Numbered from the stretch's first letter, positions 42,401 to 51,160 are shown. The stretch: DNA of 64,000 nucleotides from Cryobacterium inferilacus (GCF_019599185.1 NZ_JAIEUL010000010.1:1-64000), one strand, 5' to 3'. Numbers and translations are program-made. Notes: a model not told the origin generated them from the sequence alone.

Positions 42401-43264
42401 TTATTTGCGTGCGTCACGGATGGGCCGGGACGCCGGGTCGAGATGCACACCCTGGGCCATGGCCCGCATGATCTCGGCCTCCACGCGCGGCCAGTCGAAC
42501 AGGATCTGCCGGTAGTCGTAGCGAAAGACCGTGTAGCCCAGCAGGGCCAGCCGGCGATCCTGGGCGACGTCGGCACGCCGCTGCTCGACCGTGGAGTGAA
42601 AGCTGAAGCCATCGATCTGCACCACGAGCCGGTGGCCGATGAGCCCATCGACTCGGTGGCCGTCGAGCACCACCTGCTGGCGCATCCGGATGCCGTTGGC
42701 CGCCAGCCGCGACACCGGCAGGGTCTCCAGGCCCGAATCTGCCAACCCGTTCGCCACCGCCCCCACGGCTCGAGCCACCGCGCTGCGCAGCGGAAGCCGG
42801 GCGAGCGACCGCTCGGTGACGAGCTTCTTGTTCAGGGCGGAGTCCCAGACCACGAGGGCGTTCTCGAACGGCTGGCACCCGGCAATGTGCACCAGGGCGT
42901 TCTCGATGGGCTCCACGAGGGCGAACCGACCGACCGCCACCGGCCCGCCGCTCCAGTGCACCCGCAGCCCGGTGTCTGCCACCACCACCGCGTTCCGCGG
43001 CACGCTCACGTGGGTCATCCCGTCCGAGAGGTGCCACAGCCCGAGTCGACGGGCCACGCTGAGGCAAGCCACCCGCCCGCCGAGCGCGGCTGCGGCGCGC
43101 AGATCGGCCGGGGCCGTCGGCACGGCCAGCCAATCCCGACGGATGCGTTCGCACTGGCCGACGGCGACGCTCTGCCTGATCGAGTACCGGGTGAACCCAG
43201 CCCGCAGAGCCTGTGCCGAGTGTGCGATGCCGTCATGCTGGGTGAGCCAGCTGCCAAGGTCCAT
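42401..43264 (-). CDS. DUF559 (Vsr-like) domain protein with AbiEi-like N-terminal region
   Basis: A 287-aa protein. The N-terminal region (about 1-80, LTQHDGIAHSAQALRAGFTRYSIRQSVAVGQ and ERIRRDWLAVP) resembles the winged-helix start of AbiEi-type antitoxins. The C-terminal part (about 200-270: VVLDGHRVDGLIGHRLVVQIDGFSFHSTVEQRRADVAQDRRLALLGYTVFRYDY) is a DUF559/Vsr-like endonuclease fold with D-x(n)-QID. The family is common in actinobacteria and uncharacterised. No toxin gene lies beside it, so a toxin-antitoxin role is not supported. Confidence 0.85.
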   Translation of the reverse strand: MDLGSWLTQHDGIAHSAQALRAGFTRYSIRQSVAVGQCERIRRDWLAVPTAPADLRAAAALGGRVACLSVARRLGLWHLSDGMTHVSVPRNAVVVADTGLRVHWSGGPVAVGRFALVEPIENALVHIAGCQPFENALVVWDSALNKKLVTERSLARLPLRSAVARAVGAVANGLADSGLETLPVSRLAANGIRMRQQVVLDGHRVDGLIGHRLVVQIDGFSFHSTVEQRRADVAQDRRLALLGYTVFRYDYRQILFDWPRVEAEIMRAMAQGVHLDPASRPIRDARK

Positions 43265-43369
43265 CCGCCCAGTGTCGTGGCCGGCATCCGGCCGGCACCG
43301 GAAACCCTGTCCCCTGTGGACAGCGCCCCCGCCCGGCGGGTGTGCACAACAGCTGGGGCACCGAAACCG

Positions 43370-44752
43370 CTATCTCGTCACTGGCGCGCCGGCGAGTTGC
43401 GCCGCGACGTCGGCCACGGCGGTGCGCATCTCGCTGGTGGCGGCCGGATCGTCGCTCTGCGCCCGCAACTGCAAATCCAGGGCGGCCAGCTGCTCCTGCA
43501 GGGCAGCCAGCACCTCCCCGGCGGAGCAGGTGTAGGCCAGATCACTGATCAGCTGCAGGAACCGTCGCACCACCGTGGGGTCGGTGGCGCCGTAGTGCCG
43601 CATCTGGGCGAGCGCGTCGTGGATGCTCTCCGCGGTGGTGCGGGTGACCGTCACCAGCCGGAGGTTCCCGTCCGCATCGGCGAGCGCGGCGGGCAGGGGC
43701 GGCATCTGGATGGTGCTGGCCACGATCGCGCTGAGGTGCCCGAGGGCGTTCACGGCGGTGGTCGGGTCGTTGATGCCCGGCGACAGCGCGCGCACGCCGA
43801 TGTCCACGATCTGCTGCACCCCGTAATCGAGGTCCTGCGCCGCGGTGCGCTCGTACGCGATCGAGTACGCGCCGCGCACCGCATCGGCCACGTCGTCAGC
43901 GGCCGCAGCGTCCGCGTCCGCCGGCTCGGTACCGTTCCCGGCCGACCACCACACCAGCAGCGGCGTGCCGGCGACGACGTTCTCGCCCACCGGCCGCACC
44001 TCCTGGAACACCAGGCCGTGCACGGCGGCGTACTCCACCAGAGCCCCGTGGTTCCGCCCGGTGATGAAACCGCTCACGGCCGCCGTTACGGTGTGCGTTC
44101 CGGCCGGAACCTGCACCGGCGCGGTGTACGCCCTGGCGGCCTCGTTGCCGGCACCGACGAGGTCGATGGTGCGGTCCGTTTCGGCGTGGATGTCCTTGAG
44201 CATCGTCTCCACCCGCAGTTGGGCGGCCAGGTGGGCGAGGAAGAAGACCAGCATGATGACGCTCACCAGGGTGAGCACGAACGCCGTCGTGACGGCGACC
44301 CTGGGCACGAACTCGGCCGCGTCATCCGTCGTCGCTCGCACCGACCGCAGCACCGTGATCGAGTACGCGAAGGTACCCAGGAACACGGCCAGGGTCGCGT
44401 GCACCTGCCGGTCCCTGGCGAACAGTCGCAGCACCCGGGGCGACGCCTGGCTGCTGGCCAGCTGCAGGGCCACCACCGTGAGGGAGAAGGTCAGCGACGT
44501 CGCCGTGATCAACGAGCCGGCGATCGACGACAGCACCGACCTCGCCGTCTCCGCTCCCCCGTTGAAGATCACCGAGTCCACGGCGGTGGGCAGCTCGGCG
44601 TCGATGAGCAGGTCGATGCGCGGCAGCACCAGCCCGAGCAGCACGGCCAGCAGAACCGCGGCCACCGGGAGCGGCCACAGACGTGATTCCACCGACTCGG
44701 TCAGGCGCGCCCACCGGGCTCGACCCCCACTCGTACCCCGCAGCTCAGCCAC
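43370..44752 (-). CDS. DUF2254 family membrane protein
   Basis: A 460-aa protein. Four helices lie in the first 160 residues (WPLPVAAVLLAVLLGLVLP, SIAGSLITATSLTFSLTVVALQLASSQASPRVLR, ATLAVFLGTFAYSITVL, VAVTTAFVLTLVSVIMLVFFLAHLA), followed by a soluble domain with GVQQIVDIGVRALSPGINDPTTAVNAL, the DUF2254 signature. The function is unknown. The GTG start has GGGAG seven bases upstream. Confidence 0.92.
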   Translation of the reverse strand: MAELRGTSGGRARWARLTESVESRLWPLPVAAVLLAVLLGLVLPRIDLLIDAELPTAVDSVIFNGGAETARSVLSSIAGSLITATSLTFSLTVVALQLASSQASPRVLRLFARDRQVHATLAVFLGTFAYSITVLRSVRATTDDAAEFVPRVAVTTAFVLTLVSVIMLVFFLAHLAAQLRVETMLKDIHAETDRTIDLVGAGNEAARAYTAPVQVPAGTHTVTAAVSGFITGRNHGALVEYAAVHGLVFQEVRPVGENVVAGTPLLVWWSAGNGTEPADADAAAADDVADAVRGAYSIAYERTAAQDLDYGVQQIVDIGVRALSPGINDPTTAVNALGHLSAIVASTIQMPPLPAALADADGNLRLVTVTRTTAESIHDALAQMRHYGATDPTVVRRFLQLISDLAYTCSAGEVLAALQEQLAALDLQLRAQSDDPAATSEMRTAVADVAAQLAGAPVTR

Positions 44753-44925
44753 GGCTCACTCCCGCCAAATCGCGTCGTCGGTGCACATCCGGTCAGCCTA
44801 GCAACCGTCCTCGCCGGCATCCGGCCCGCCGCAGACCACACCCGGATGCCTAGAATCCGGCCCCGTTCGGGTGTAAACGTGGTGCATAACGGCGGGTGGG
44901 CGCCACGATCGAGAGCAGGGTTCGG

Positions 44926-46203
44926 ATGGTTGCGGCCACGACGGTGCTGGCGATCATCGTTCTCTGGAGTGTGTTCTCCAGGCCGCTCGACCGGCGCGGC
45001 ATCACCTCCGCCCTGTTTCTCACCGTCGTCGGGTTTCTCGTCGGCACGTCGGCGCTGGGGTGGCTCGACGTCGCCGTGGACTCCGCGGTCGCCGAACTCG
45101 TCGCCGAACTCGCGCTGGTGTTGCTGCTCTTCAGCGACGCCACCCGGATCGACCTGCGGGCGCTCCGCCGCGAGCTCGCCTGGCCGACCCGGCTGCTGCT
45201 GATCGGCTTGCCGCTCACCATGCTCGCCGGGTCGGTGGTCGGTGTGCTGGTCTTCCCCGAGATGGCGTTGGCGTCGGTGGTGCTGCTCGCGACGATGCTG
45301 GCCTCCACGGATGCGGCGTTGGGCCAGAAGGTCGTCTCCGACCCGGCCGTGCCCGGGCGGGTACGGCAGGCGCTCGACGTGGAGAGCGGCCTGAACGACG
45401 GTCTCGCCGTGCCGTTCTTCCTGGTGGCACTCGCGATCGCGAACGCGGAGCTGGACACCGATGTGCCCTCGGCGGTGCTCGGCAGCATGGCCGCCCAGAT
45501 CGGTTGGGGGCTCGTCGGCGGCCTGGTCGCCGGTGTGCTGGGCGGCCTGCTGTTCCGAGCCGCCGACCACCGGGACTGGATCGGCAGGGAGTGGCGGCAG
45601 ATGGTTCCCCTGGCGGCAGCGCTGCTCGCGTTCACCATCGCCGTCACCCTCGGCGGTAGTGGTTTCATCGCCGCCTTCGTGGGCGGCCTCGCGTTCGGCC
45701 GGCTCTCCGGCGCCCGCGGGTCGGCCGTCACCCTGCTCGCCGAAGACACCGGCGGGCTCCTCGCCGCCGTCACCTGGATCGGATTCGGCGCGATGGCCCT
45801 CACCCTGGCCCTGCCGCACATCACCTGGCAGGTGATCCTCTACGCCGCGCTCAGCCTCACCCTGGTGCGGATGCTCCCGGTCGCGCTGGCCCTCGCCGGT
45901 CAGGGGCTGAAACGGCCCACGGTGGCGTTCATCGGCTGGTTCGGCCCGCGGGGGCTGGCCTCGCTGGTGTTCGCCCTGCTCGCCTTCGAGCGGGGTGTGC
46001 CAGAGGGCGAGGTCGTGCTCACCACGGTTCTCGTCACGGTGGCACTGAGCGTGCTGCTGCACGGCCTCACCTCGGTGCCGCTGGTGGCCGCCTACCAGCG
46101 CTGGTATTCGACGCACCGAGCACAGCATCCGGGGGCAGCGGAGGCCGAGCCGGCGACGATGTCCCGCCGGCGACGCCACCTTCCCGGCGCCCACGATCTG
46201 TAG
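44926..46203 (+). CDS. CPA-type cation/proton antiporter
   Basis: A 425-aa antiporter with 12 or more helices. Motifs are ELALVLLLFSDATRIDLRALRRE, LASTDAALGQKVVSDPAVPGRVRQALDVESGLNDGLAVPFFL (functional Asp in TD and ND sites) and GWFGPRGLASLVFALLAF, as in NhaP-like proteins. It exchanges Na+, K+ or another cation for H+. I chose the ATG at 44926 over the GTG ten codons earlier, because AGGG lies seven bases upstream. Confidence 0.9.
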   Translation: MVAATTVLAIIVLWSVFSRPLDRRGITSALFLTVVGFLVGTSALGWLDVAVDSAVAELVAELALVLLLFSDATRIDLRALRRELAWPTRLLLIGLPLTMLAGSVVGVLVFPEMALASVVLLATMLASTDAALGQKVVSDPAVPGRVRQALDVESGLNDGLAVPFFLVALAIANAELDTDVPSAVLGSMAAQIGWGLVGGLVAGVLGGLLFRAADHRDWIGREWRQMVPLAAALLAFTIAVTLGGSGFIAAFVGGLAFGRLSGARGSAVTLLAEDTGGLLAAVTWIGFGAMALTLALPHITWQVILYAALSLTLVRMLPVALALAGQGLKRPTVAFIGWFGPRGLASLVFALLAFERGVPEGEVVLTTVLVTVALSVLLHGLTSVPLVAAYQRWYSTHRAQHPGAAEAEPATMSRRRRHLPGAHDL

Positions 46204-46264
46204 CCAGGCCATACTGCCCGCAAGTCGGCTAGCCGGAACCCGCGAACCCGCGTACGGTCGCTGC

Positions 46265-46645
46265 ATGGCGAATCTCATCGAGAAACTAGCGGAATCGGTG
46301 CCCTCCTGGGGCGCGAAGTTGGCCTACGGCGAGCGGACGACGGTGGACGGGCACGAACTCGTCCCGGTCGCGCTCGTCGGCTTCGGCTTCGGCGGCGGCG
46401 AAGGCTCCAGCGAGATGCCAGAGGGCGGCGGCCCCGGCCCGGCCGGTATGGGCGTGGGCGAAGGCCGCGGCGGCGGAGGCGGCGGATACGCGGTGCCGAT
46501 CGGCGCCTACGTCGGCAGTGCGGACGGCCTCCAGTTTCGGCCCAACCGCATCGCGCTGCTGGTGGTGGCCGTTCCCGTGATCACGGCCGTTGGCCTGGCG
46601 CTCGGCCAGGTCATCCGCGCGTTCCGGGGCGTCCCGAGCTCGTGA
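46265..46645 (+). CDS. GerW/YtfJ family protein
   Basis: A 126-aa protein of the GerW (sporulation protein YtfJ) family: LAESVPSWGAKLAYGERTTVDGHELVPVALVGFGFGGG, a Gly-rich middle (about 40-75), GGGGGYAVPIGAYVGSADGLQFRP and a C-terminal membrane helix (IALLVVAVPVITAVGLALGQV). YtfJ-type proteins also occur in non-sporulating actinobacteria, where their role is unknown. Its TGA overlaps the start of the DUF4342 gene. Confidence 0.88.
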   Translation: MANLIEKLAESVPSWGAKLAYGERTTVDGHELVPVALVGFGFGGGEGSSEMPEGGGPGPAGMGVGEGRGGGGGGYAVPIGAYVGSADGLQFRPNRIALLVVAVPVITAVGLALGQVIRAFRGVPSS

Positions 46646-46956
46646 TGACCGAAAATAACCGCTACGAAGAGTTCAAGATCTCCGGAGACACCCTCCTCAC
46701 CAAGGTGCGCGAACTCCTCCACGAAGGCAATGTGCGCCGGGTGTTCATAAAGAACGACGAGGGAGCCACCCTCCTGGAGATTCCGCTCACGGCCGGCCTC
46801 GCCGTCACCGTGATCACCGCTGCTTTCTCCCCCGTGCTCGTGGCGGTGGGCGCGATCGCCGCGTTGCTCACCCAGGTCACCGTCGGGGTGGAGCGCCGGG
46901 ATCCCGGTGACGATGACTCGAGCGGCACCGACGGCGTGGCATCCGACACCGACTGA
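46645..46956 (+). CDS. DUF4342 family protein
   Basis: A 103-aa protein: NNRYEEFKISGDTLLTKVRELLHEGNVRRVFIKNDEGATLLEIPLTAGLA is the DUF4342 domain (about 1-55), followed by one or two short hydrophobic segments (VTVITAAFSPVLVAVGAIAALLTQVTVG) and an acidic tail. The function is unknown. The start ATG overlaps the GerW stop codon (TGATG); a GTG one codon earlier is possible. The pair is coupled and probably membrane associated. Confidence 0.87.
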   Translation: MTENNRYEEFKISGDTLLTKVRELLHEGNVRRVFIKNDEGATLLEIPLTAGLAVTVITAAFSPVLVAVGAIAALLTQVTVGVERRDPGDDDSSGTDGVASDTD

Positions 46957-47041
46957 CCCCGGGCGCGGGCGCGGCGCACCCTGTGCTCCGAATTCTCCCT
47001 CCCCGTAGGCTGGACTCACACGCGACGGACGGGAGACCGCT

Positions 47042-47731
47042 ATGGCCCAGGCAACGGCAACGACCACGGCGACCGCGGCCGAGGTGCTGGCCGAGCTCGC
47101 CGCCCTCGAAGACCCGCAGATGCGGGCGGTGAACGCCAACCACGGTGACGACCACGGGGTGAACCTCACCCGGCTGCGCACCGTGGCCAAGCGGCTGAAG
47201 GTTCAGCCCGAGCTGGCCCGCGAGCTGTGGCAGTGCGGTGATGCGGCGGCTCGGCTGCTGGCCATCCTGATCTGCCGGCCCAAGCTGTTCGGGCGCGAGG
47301 AGCTCGACACTATGCTGCGCGAGGCGCGTGCACCCAAGGTGCAGGACTGGCTCGTGAACTATGTGGTGAAGAAGAGCCCGCACGTCGAGGAGCTGCGCGT
47401 GCTCTGGTTCGCCGACCCCGACCCGGTCGTCGCGAGCGCCGGCTGGGCGCTCACCACCGATTGGGTCGCCAAAAAGCCCGAGGGCCTCGACCTGCCCGGC
47501 CTGCTCGACACCATTGAGGCCGAGATGACGGATGCGCCGACGCGCCTGCAGTGGGCCATGAACCACTGCCTCGCGCAGATCGGCATCGAGCATCCGGGGC
47601 AGCGAGCCCGTGCCCTGGCCATCGGCGAACGTCTCGGTGTGCTCGAGGACTATCCCACTCCGCCTGGCTGCACGTCCCCGTACGCGCCGGCCTGGATCAC
47701 CGAGATGGTGAGCCGGCAACAGCCCCGGTGA
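47042..47731 (+). CDS. Second AlkD-like DNA alkylation repair protein
   Basis: A 229-aa HEAT-like repeat protein. It has NHGDDHGVNLTRLRTVAKRLKVQPELARELWQCGDAAARLLAILICRP (conserved family start), PKVQDWLVNYVVKKSPHVEELRVLWFADPDPVVASAGWALTTDWVAK and WAMNHCLAQIGIEHP. It belongs to the same DNA alkylation repair superfamily as the protein encoded at 36715-37398 but is clearly distinct. GGGAGACCGCT precedes the ATG. Confidence 0.85.
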   Translation: MAQATATTTATAAEVLAELAALEDPQMRAVNANHGDDHGVNLTRLRTVAKRLKVQPELARELWQCGDAAARLLAILICRPKLFGREELDTMLREARAPKVQDWLVNYVVKKSPHVEELRVLWFADPDPVVASAGWALTTDWVAKKPEGLDLPGLLDTIEAEMTDAPTRLQWAMNHCLAQIGIEHPGQRARALAIGERLGVLEDYPTPPGCTSPYAPAWITEMVSRQQPR

Positions 47732-47855
47732 CTCACCGGGCGGCAGCCGCGCGGTTCAGCATCCGCACGAACCAGCCGCCGCACATAGGCGTCGCCCCTG
47801 AGTGTCTCAGGAGCGACGTTGGCACCGTCGAACCCAGTGGTCCGGCGGCAGATCA

Positions 47856-48245
47856 CTAGTGGCTGACCCTCTCCTCCCGGCTCGGCGCTGCGGTGCTCTC
47901 CGTGTCTGCCTCGCGGTAGTCGAAGTACACCGCAGGCAGCGGCGCTTCGAAGGTCTCCGGCGTCATCCCGTGGATTTCGGCGGTCATGGCCATGAACCAC
48001 TTGTCGTAGGGGTCGTCCGACTTCACGATCGACTTCAGTGCCGCCGACACGTCCTCGCCCTCCAGGAAGATGCTGGTGAAGTTGCCCTGCGGGGTCTGAA
48101 CGAGCGCGGCCACCTCCCGGGTGATCCCCGCCCGTCGACGCGACCGGGCGTGCTCGTCTTTGCGGGCGTTGGACTCCTCGGTGAACTTGATCCAGGCATC
48201 GAGTTTGTCGGGCAGGATCGGCACGAACCAACTGACGCTTTGCAT
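47856..48245 (-). CDS. Hypothetical protein, possible DUF6176-type small protein
   Basis: A 129-aa protein with an alpha/beta pattern: VSWFVPILPDKLDAWIKFTEESNARKDEHARSRRRAGITREVAALVQT, TSIFLEGEDVSAALKSIVKSDDPYDKWF and FEAPLPAVYFDYREAD. It reads like the DUF6176 group of ferredoxin-like proteins, but I am not sure. The ATG has AAAGGAG about eight bases upstream, which fixes the start. Function unknown. Confidence 0.75.
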   Translation of the reverse strand: MQSVSWFVPILPDKLDAWIKFTEESNARKDEHARSRRRAGITREVAALVQTPQGNFTSIFLEGEDVSAALKSIVKSDDPYDKWFMAMTAEIHGMTPETFEAPLPAVYFDYREADTESTAAPSREERVSH

Positions 48246-48337
48246 GACATCTGCTCCTTTCGTCTCGTTTTTCGCCATCAATTTTACCGCCGAATACCCC
48301 GATTCGCCCCGGCGAATCCGGTGCACGGGCGCGCCGC

Positions 48338-48733
48338 TCAGGCTTCGTAGCCGATCAGCCAGTGCAGCCCGAACCGGTCGATGACCTGACCGTCCGAGGC
48401 GCCCCACGGCTTCGGGGCCAGCGGGTCCACGATCGTGCCGCCCACCGCCAACCGGTCGAACCAGTCGTGCAGCACCGCTGGCTCCGCGGTGCCGAGCAGG
48501 GCCAGCCGGGCGCCGTCCAGCCGAAAGCCCCGCTCGCCAGCGGCCGCGTCCGACCCGTACAGGGCAACCGGGCCGTCGAGCACGCCGTGCGCGATCGCAT
48601 CCGCCGGGCCGTCCTGCCGGCCGAACTCCTCGTAGCTGTACAGGCTGAGCTCACCGCCGAAGACCTCGGCGTAGAAGCCGAGCGCCGCGCGGGTCGTGCC
48701 GGGAAACGTCAGGTAGAGCTTCGGCGCCGTCAT
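48338..48733 (-). CDS. VOC family protein (PhnB-like)
   Basis: A 131-aa VOC protein with KLYLTFPGTTRAALGFYAEVFGGELSLYSYEEFG, then AIAHGVLDGPVALYGSDA, AVLHDWFDRLAVGGTIVDPLAPKPWGASDGQVIDRFGLHWLIGYEA. The PhnB-like order (the W-G-A-S-D-G-Q-x-x-D-x-F-G-x-x-W end) is complete. The ligand is unknown. It lies 10 bp after the end of the ABC1 kinase gene in the same direction and could be cotranscribed. Confidence 0.87.
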   Translation of the reverse strand: MTAPKLYLTFPGTTRAALGFYAEVFGGELSLYSYEEFGRQDGPADAIAHGVLDGPVALYGSDAAAGERGFRLDGARLALLGTAEPAVLHDWFDRLAVGGTIVDPLAPKPWGASDGQVIDRFGLHWLIGYEA

Positions 48734-48742
48734 GCCGGAATC

Positions 48743-50449
48743 CTAGCGACGACCCGCAAAAAGTGCATGCAGCAGCGGCAGGATCGACCCGACCAGGAGC
48801 ACCGTGCCGAACACGGTGTCATCGGCCCGAATGACCGCACCGGCGATGAGCAGGGCGCCGAACAGCACCGCAGACACCACCCGCCCGATGGTGCGTTCCA
48901 GCCGCGCCATCCGGCGCTCCAGGGCCGGGCTGGTGACGGCCACCGTGCCGTTGTCGAACCGGCTGACCAGGGAGTCCAACCGTTTGGGCAGACCCCAGGC
49001 GATGCCGGCGTTCTCCAGCGTCTGCTTGCCCAGGTCCTGCGCCAGATTGCCCCGCTCGTCGCGCAGCAGCTGGCTGGCGTAGGGCTCGATCGAGTCCCAC
49101 AGGTTGAACGCGGGATCCAGCGAACTGCACACCCCGGAGGTGAGCGACATCGCCCGCACGATCAGCAGGAAGTTCTCCGGCAGCTGGAACGGCAGCGACC
49201 GCACCACGTCACCGAACTCGATGGCGAACTCGCGGAACTCCCGCGGGTCCACGTCACGCAGCTCGGCGAAACCCATCCCGCCGAAGCGGGCGAAGAGCTG
49301 CGTCATCGCCCGTTCCAGCTCGGTCGTGTCGGCGGAGGGAAGCAGCACGCCCACGTCGCGGGACGCATCCACGAGCCCCTGGCCGTCTCGGGAGGCGGCC
49401 GCGATCAGCATCTTGCGCAGCCCCCGTTTGGTGCTCGGGCCGACCTCGCCCATCATGCCGAAGTCGATGAACGTCAACCGCCAGCCGCGACCGTTCGGGT
49501 CACCCGGCGTTGGCGTGACGAAGATATTGCCCGGATGCGGGTCGGCGTGGAAGAAACCGCTGGTGAACAGCTGGTCGAACATCACCGCGGCGAAGACCGG
49601 CGCCACCTCGGCCGGGTCGATGCCCGCGCGGGCGAGCGCGGCCGCATCGGTGATTTTGATCGCGGTCACGTCTTCGAGGGTGAGCACCCGCCGGGTGGAG
49701 CGTTCCCACACCACCGCGGGCACCCCCACCCGGTCGTCGCCGGCGAACTCCTCCGCGAACCGCACCGAACTCGCGGCCTCGTGCAGGTAGTCGATTTCCT
49801 CGAGGCAGGTCACCGCGAACTCTTCCACCAGCGCCGGCGCATCCACCCGGTCATAGACCAGCCGCACGTGGCTGAGCCAGCCGCTCACCCGGCGTAGGGC
49901 CGCGAGGTCCACGTCCACGATGGTGTCGATGCCGGGCCGTTGCACCTTGATCACCACGGCGTCCAGCCCGGTGTCGGCGGCATCGGGGTGGGCGAGCCGG
50001 GCGCGATGCGCCTGACCGAGGGATGCGGCCGCCACCGGCGTCTCGTCGACCCACGCGAACGCCCGCTCCAGCGGCATGCCCAGCTCGGCCTCGGCCAGGG
50101 CGCGGATCGCCGCGAACGGCACCGGCGGCACCTCGTCCTGCAGGCCCTCGAGCTCGGACGTGATCTCCGGCGGCAGCACGTCCAGGCGCGACGACAGGAA
50201 CTGGCCGACCTTGATCATCAGTCCGCCGAGGTCGACCGCGAGCACGTGGAAGCGCTGAGCGAAGCGGGTCATCCGCTTCGCCCGGGTGCGCTCCGCCACC
50301 GTGGCAAGCCCGATCCGCGGCAACAGCAGCTCGAAGAACCACGTCACCGCCAGGTTCCAGCCGGCGAAGCGCAGGATGCGCCGGTACCGCGCGCGGGAGC
50401 CGCCGTCGCCGGGTTTCAGCTGGATGCGGCCCCGACGAACCGATGACAC
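48743..50449 (-). CDS. ABC1/UbiB-type atypical kinase family protein
   Basis: A 568-aa ABC1 (AarF/UbiB) protein. Signatures are the KxGQ motif in GLMIKVGQFLSSRLDVLPPE (about 75-95), the Ala-rich loop AAASLGQAHRARL, VVIKVQRPG (Lys), a catalytic HADPHPGNIF (about 330) and LTFIDFGMMGEVG (metal-binding DFG). Two hydrophobic segments at the C-terminus (VVSAVLFGALLIAGAVI and FGTVLLVGSILPLLHALF) suggest membrane anchoring. UbiB-type proteins support quinone or lipid metabolism; the exact role here is unknown. The GTG start comes 3 bp after the PadR stop. Confidence 0.93.
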   Translation of the reverse strand: MSSVRRGRIQLKPGDGGSRARYRRILRFAGWNLAVTWFFELLLPRIGLATVAERTRAKRMTRFAQRFHVLAVDLGGLMIKVGQFLSSRLDVLPPEITSELEGLQDEVPPVPFAAIRALAEAELGMPLERAFAWVDETPVAAASLGQAHRARLAHPDAADTGLDAVVIKVQRPGIDTIVDVDLAALRRVSGWLSHVRLVYDRVDAPALVEEFAVTCLEEIDYLHEAASSVRFAEEFAGDDRVGVPAVVWERSTRRVLTLEDVTAIKITDAAALARAGIDPAEVAPVFAAVMFDQLFTSGFFHADPHPGNIFVTPTPGDPNGRGWRLTFIDFGMMGEVGPSTKRGLRKMLIAAASRDGQGLVDASRDVGVLLPSADTTELERAMTQLFARFGGMGFAELRDVDPREFREFAIEFGDVVRSLPFQLPENFLLIVRAMSLTSGVCSSLDPAFNLWDSIEPYASQLLRDERGNLAQDLGKQTLENAGIAWGLPKRLDSLVSRFDNGTVAVTSPALERRMARLERTIGRVVSAVLFGALLIAGAVIRADDTVFGTVLLVGSILPLLHALFAGRR

Positions 50450-50452
50450 CCG

Positions 50453-51007
50453 TTAGTCCTGGGCGAGGATGGAGTAGATGCGACGACGAGCTTCGTCGAT
50501 CGCGGCCACGGCCTGCTGAATCTGCTCGGGCGTGCCGGTGCGGCCGACCTGAGCGGCGGCCTGGGCGAGCTCGAACCCGGCCTTGGGCAGGGCGGTGAAG
50601 CCGGTGTCCTCCGCGGAGCCTTCCGGCTCCCACGGGGCCGACGTCCCGGAACCGGCGACGGCTTCGCGGCCGGTGTCGGTCAGCGAGTAGGTCTTGCGGC
50701 CGTTGGACTCTTCGGCGCTGATCAGGCCCTCGTCGGCCAGCAGCTGCAGGGTCGGGTAGACCGAGCCGGCGCTGGGCTTCCAGCTGCCGCCGCTGCGCTC
50801 TTCGATCTCGTGGATGAGCTGGTAACCGTGCATCGGCTTCTCGGCCAGCAGGGCGAGGACGGCAGCGCGCACGTCACCGCGGCCCATCCGGGTGCCCGCC
50901 CGCTTCTCGAACTTGGAGCGCAGCTGGTCCATCGCCTGCCACATGCCCTCTGCGCTGCCTCCGAACCCGCTGCCACCGAACCCGCTTGTGGGGAATGAAT
51001 TGCCCAT
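50453..51007 (-). CDS. PadR-family transcriptional regulator, coupled to the ABC1 kinase
   Basis: A 184-aa PadR protein with a Gly/Ser-rich N-terminus (about 1-30), then RGDVRAAVLALLAEKPMHGYQLIHEIEE, SAGSVYPTLQLLADEGLISAEESNGRKTYSLTDTGREAV (winged helix), and a C-terminal helix DEARRRIYSILAQD. GGAGGAGG precedes the ATG. Its stop is 3 bp from the ABC1 kinase start, so both are expressed together. Tandem AACGATA repeats upstream (51031-51047) are the likely autoregulatory site. Confidence 0.92.
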   Translation of the reverse strand: MGNSFPTSGFGGSGFGGSAEGMWQAMDQLRSKFEKRAGTRMGRGDVRAAVLALLAEKPMHGYQLIHEIEERSGGSWKPSAGSVYPTLQLLADEGLISAEESNGRKTYSLTDTGREAVAGSGTSAPWEPEGSAEDTGFTALPKAGFELAQAAAQVGRTGTPEQIQQAVAAIDEARRRIYSILAQD

Positions 51008-51030
51008 GATGTCCTCCTCCGTGAATCGCT

Positions 51031-51047
51031 AACGATACTCAACGATA
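51031..51047 (-). promoter_or_regulatory. Tandem direct repeats, candidate PadR operator
   Basis: AACGATACTC AACGATATAG contains two AACGATA copies exactly 10 bp apart, one helical turn, 24 bp upstream of the padR start codon and in the divergent gap with lysE. On the leftward strand they read TATCGTT twice. This is a typical place for an autorepressor site; no experimental support. Confidence 0.5.
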
Positions 51048-51160
51048 TAGTCCGGTGCGGGCAATCGGAAGGGATTGCGAAGCCCGCGGAACGACTCTCA
51101 GCAAACTAGAGGTCAAGCCGGGAAACCGGTCGCGTCGCGCCCGGAAACTAAGATGGCCAG

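Noticed and set aside
43315..43349. Two DnaA-box-like 9-mers (TGTGGACAG at 43315 and TGTGCACAA at 43341)
   Set aside because: Each has one mismatch from the actinobacterial box, but only two occur and no dnaA, dnaN or AT-rich region is nearby. Chance in GC-rich DNA is likely.
42443..44686. A 747-codon rightward open frame spanning the DUF559 and DUF2254 genes
   Set aside because: It runs opposite two well-supported genes, has low-complexity His/Gln/Arg-rich content and no start site; it is a codon-bias artefact.
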